Shown here piece by piece: positions 14,286 through 15,414 of a stretch of 15,414 bases of DNA (position 1 is the stretch's first letter; each line of letters starts with the position of its first letter). Where the stretch lies: the NCBI GenBank assembly GCA_948665105.1, contig CAPNGW010000023.1, positions 1 through 15,414 on the forward strand, written 5' to 3'. The notes under the pieces are model-generated. The model ran no database searches, was not told the DNA's origin, and saw nothing but the letters and a program-made list of their open reading frames with translations. The translations under genes were made by a program, and so were the position numbers. The DNA comes from an uncultured Lachnospiraceae bacterium (GTDB lineage: Bacteria; Bacillota; Clostridia; Lachnospirales; Lachnospiraceae).

Positions 14286-15167
14286 CTACCTGACGCAGAA
14301 TGCAAAATAGCCTTTCCCACCGGTGCCAAACAGCAGGCTGTAGGCAGGAAATTCTTTCTCGAATGTCCGAAGCAGCTGTTCAAAGGCCAGCATATCCATT
14401 CGTTCCAGCTTGGTTCCGTCAAGAAGTGCAAAGTGTGTACCAATGCGCTCCATGAATTGTTTGGAGAGAATCTCCATGGTATAGGCCACCGTCTTGTCGA
14501 TTCTTTTGACCTCCTTGCCTATCATGGTGCTCAGTATGTGCAGGATTAAATTTACCTCATAAACAAGAAATACCTGCCGGCTTTTTTTCTCCTCATTCAT
14601 ATATCGCAGGCGATAGCAGAGAACCTTTCCTTCCGAAAAATCTTCCCCGCTGTAAAACTCACTGATAATCTGTGGGTCAATCCGAAACAGCTCCCGGGCA
14701 GAATCCATAATGGCCTTTTCAAGGGAGCCTGCCACATCCTCGGAGGGTCCATGTACCCATTTACTGGCGGTCTTTCCAATAATCGCATGGTCTTCAATCA
14801 TGATATGCTCATTGAGCCACCCGATACAAATCCCCAGAAAATGCCGGATTGACGCTTCGGAATAGCATTCCCTCTCCAATTCCTTTGCAAAGGACGGCAG
14901 AATTTTGTCGCGCATATTGTCATGGAGGCTTTTATGTACCGCGTATCCACTGTAATCAATATACCTCATATAAGCCTCTTCCTCGGCAAAATGCTGAATC
15001 GTATAGTTGTTTAAATATTTGATTCCTTCCCGGCAGGCATGCTGCTGTCTCTCAATGTCCTCGCTGAGCTGTAGGAGCTTTCCCACTATGGAGAAGAGCT
15101 TCTGGTGCGCCTTGTCAATGGTCTCCACTCCTACCTTAAATCGGTCGTTCCATTCTACCCCGTTCAT
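14286..15167 (-). CDS. Bacteriohemerythrin with C-terminal CheX-like region
   Basis: The N-terminal ~135 residues of this 293-residue protein form a hemerythrin domain, which binds oxygen with a di-iron centre. All seven ligands are present in canonical spacing: His21, His59 and Glu63 (HFAEE), His78 and His82 (HKSLH), His121 and Asp126 (HIMIED). The start EWNDRFKVGVETIDKAHQ is typical. The C-terminal ~150 residues are not hemerythrin. They contain VFLVYEVNLILHILSTMIG followed by KEVKRIDKTVAYTMEIL, which resembles the helix order of CheX/CheC phosphatases, but the ExxN catalytic pair reads EILS (232-235), so phosphatase activity is doubtful. AAAGGGA precedes the ATG by 9 bases. It follows the FGGY kinase gene by 28 bp. 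Hemerythrin call firm; CheX-like call tentative. A role in oxygen sensing or storage in an anaerobe is inference. Confidence 0.88.
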   Translation of the reverse strand: MNGVEWNDRFKVGVETIDKAHQKLFSIVGKLLQLSEDIERQQHACREGIKYLNNYTIQHFAEEEAYMRYIDYSGYAVHKSLHDNMRDKILPSFAKELERECYSEASIRHFLGICIGWLNEHIMIEDHAIIGKTASKWVHGPSEDVAGSLEKAIMDSARELFRIDPQIISEFYSGEDFSEGKVLCYRLRYMNEEKKSRQVFLVYEVNLILHILSTMIGKEVKRIDKTVAYTMEILSKQFMERIGTHFALLDGTKLERMDMLAFEQLLRTFEKEFPAYSLLFGTGGKGYFAFCVR

Positions 15168-15195
15168 CTTGTGTAATCCCTTTCTGTTATTAATC

Positions 15196-15414
15196 TTATT
15201 TTAATGTCTCCACTGCCGCATGCTCTATGGAAAGTCCTGCCTGATACCGCTTCATAAAGCTCTCAAAGCCCTCCATATCCGCCTCGTCCGGCTTCACCAC
15301 ATACCCGGTCTGTCCGGCAAAAATCTTCCGCTCCAGATAATCTCCCAGGCTTTCCTGCTCCTGCCTCCCGCTCATGTAGGCTGCCAGCAGCGCAATGCCC
15401 CAGGCGCCTCCCTC
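15196..15414 (-). CDS. FGGY-family carbohydrate kinase, C-terminal end only
   Basis: The last 72 residues of a sugar kinase enter from the window edge. EGGAWGIALLAAYM is the characteristic late motif of the FGGY C-terminal ATPase domain, and LGDYLERKIFAGQTG followed by FMKRYQAGLSIEHAAVE is the usual tail of a xylulokinase/ribulokinase-like subgroup. It phosphorylates a sugar or sugar alcohol in the cytosol; the substrate cannot be told from the tail. The remaining ~450 residues lie beyond 15414. The hemerythrin gene follows 28 bp downstream without a terminator between. Confidence 0.85.
   Translation of the reverse strand, partial: EGGAWGIALLAAYMSGRQEQESLGDYLERKIFAGQTGYVVKPDEADMEGFESFMKRYQAGLSIEHAAVETLK

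Overview
The window looks like a piece of a Firmicutes chromosome, most likely a gut-type Lachnospiraceae / clostridial relative. The reasons are a CIRCE-controlled groES-groEL operon, strong AGGAGG ribosome binding sites, consensus sigma-A promoters, and the mix of a zinc-ribbon membrane protein, a 7TM GGDEF protein and a two-gene ABC exporter. The species is an inference from gene style; no rRNA or tRNA is present to settle it.

Layout. (1) 1-1634, minus strand: groES-groEL, with groEL cut by the window edge, a textbook promoter and a perfect CIRCE operator. (2) 1635-3042, AT-richer: a possible small gene remnant, then a decayed ECF sigma factor (46 codons of region 2 remain), then an intact membrane zinc-ribbon protein. 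A strong hairpin (3107-3131) separates it from the next, convergent gene. (3) 3189-6881: a divergent locus made of a PHP-family metallohydrolase (minus strand) and a DeoR repressor plus an OPA-type organophosphate MFS antiporter (plus strand). A perfect 7+7 bp dyad covers the -10 region of the PHP promoter. This reads as a self-contained uptake-and-hydrolysis module for a phosphorylated compound. (4) 6882-9161: four tandem 20-bp repeats ending at the -35 box of a promoter that drives a 7TM diguanylate cyclase and a small unknown protein. (5) 9235-10056: a NagD-like HAD phosphatase whose 3' end overlaps the oppositely oriented ABC operon by 21 bp. (6) 10036-14104, minus strand: two overlapping genes for a heterodimeric ABC exporter with one degenerate ATP site. 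(7) 14223-15414, minus strand: the tail of an FGGY sugar kinase followed by a hemerythrin protein with a C-terminal CheX-like region, ended by a clear terminator.

The most unusual items are the 20-bp repeat array in front of the diguanylate cyclase, the DeoR/OPA/PHP module with its visible operator, and the hemerythrin-CheX-like fusion. No CRISPR array, insertion sequence, prophage gene or RNA gene was seen.
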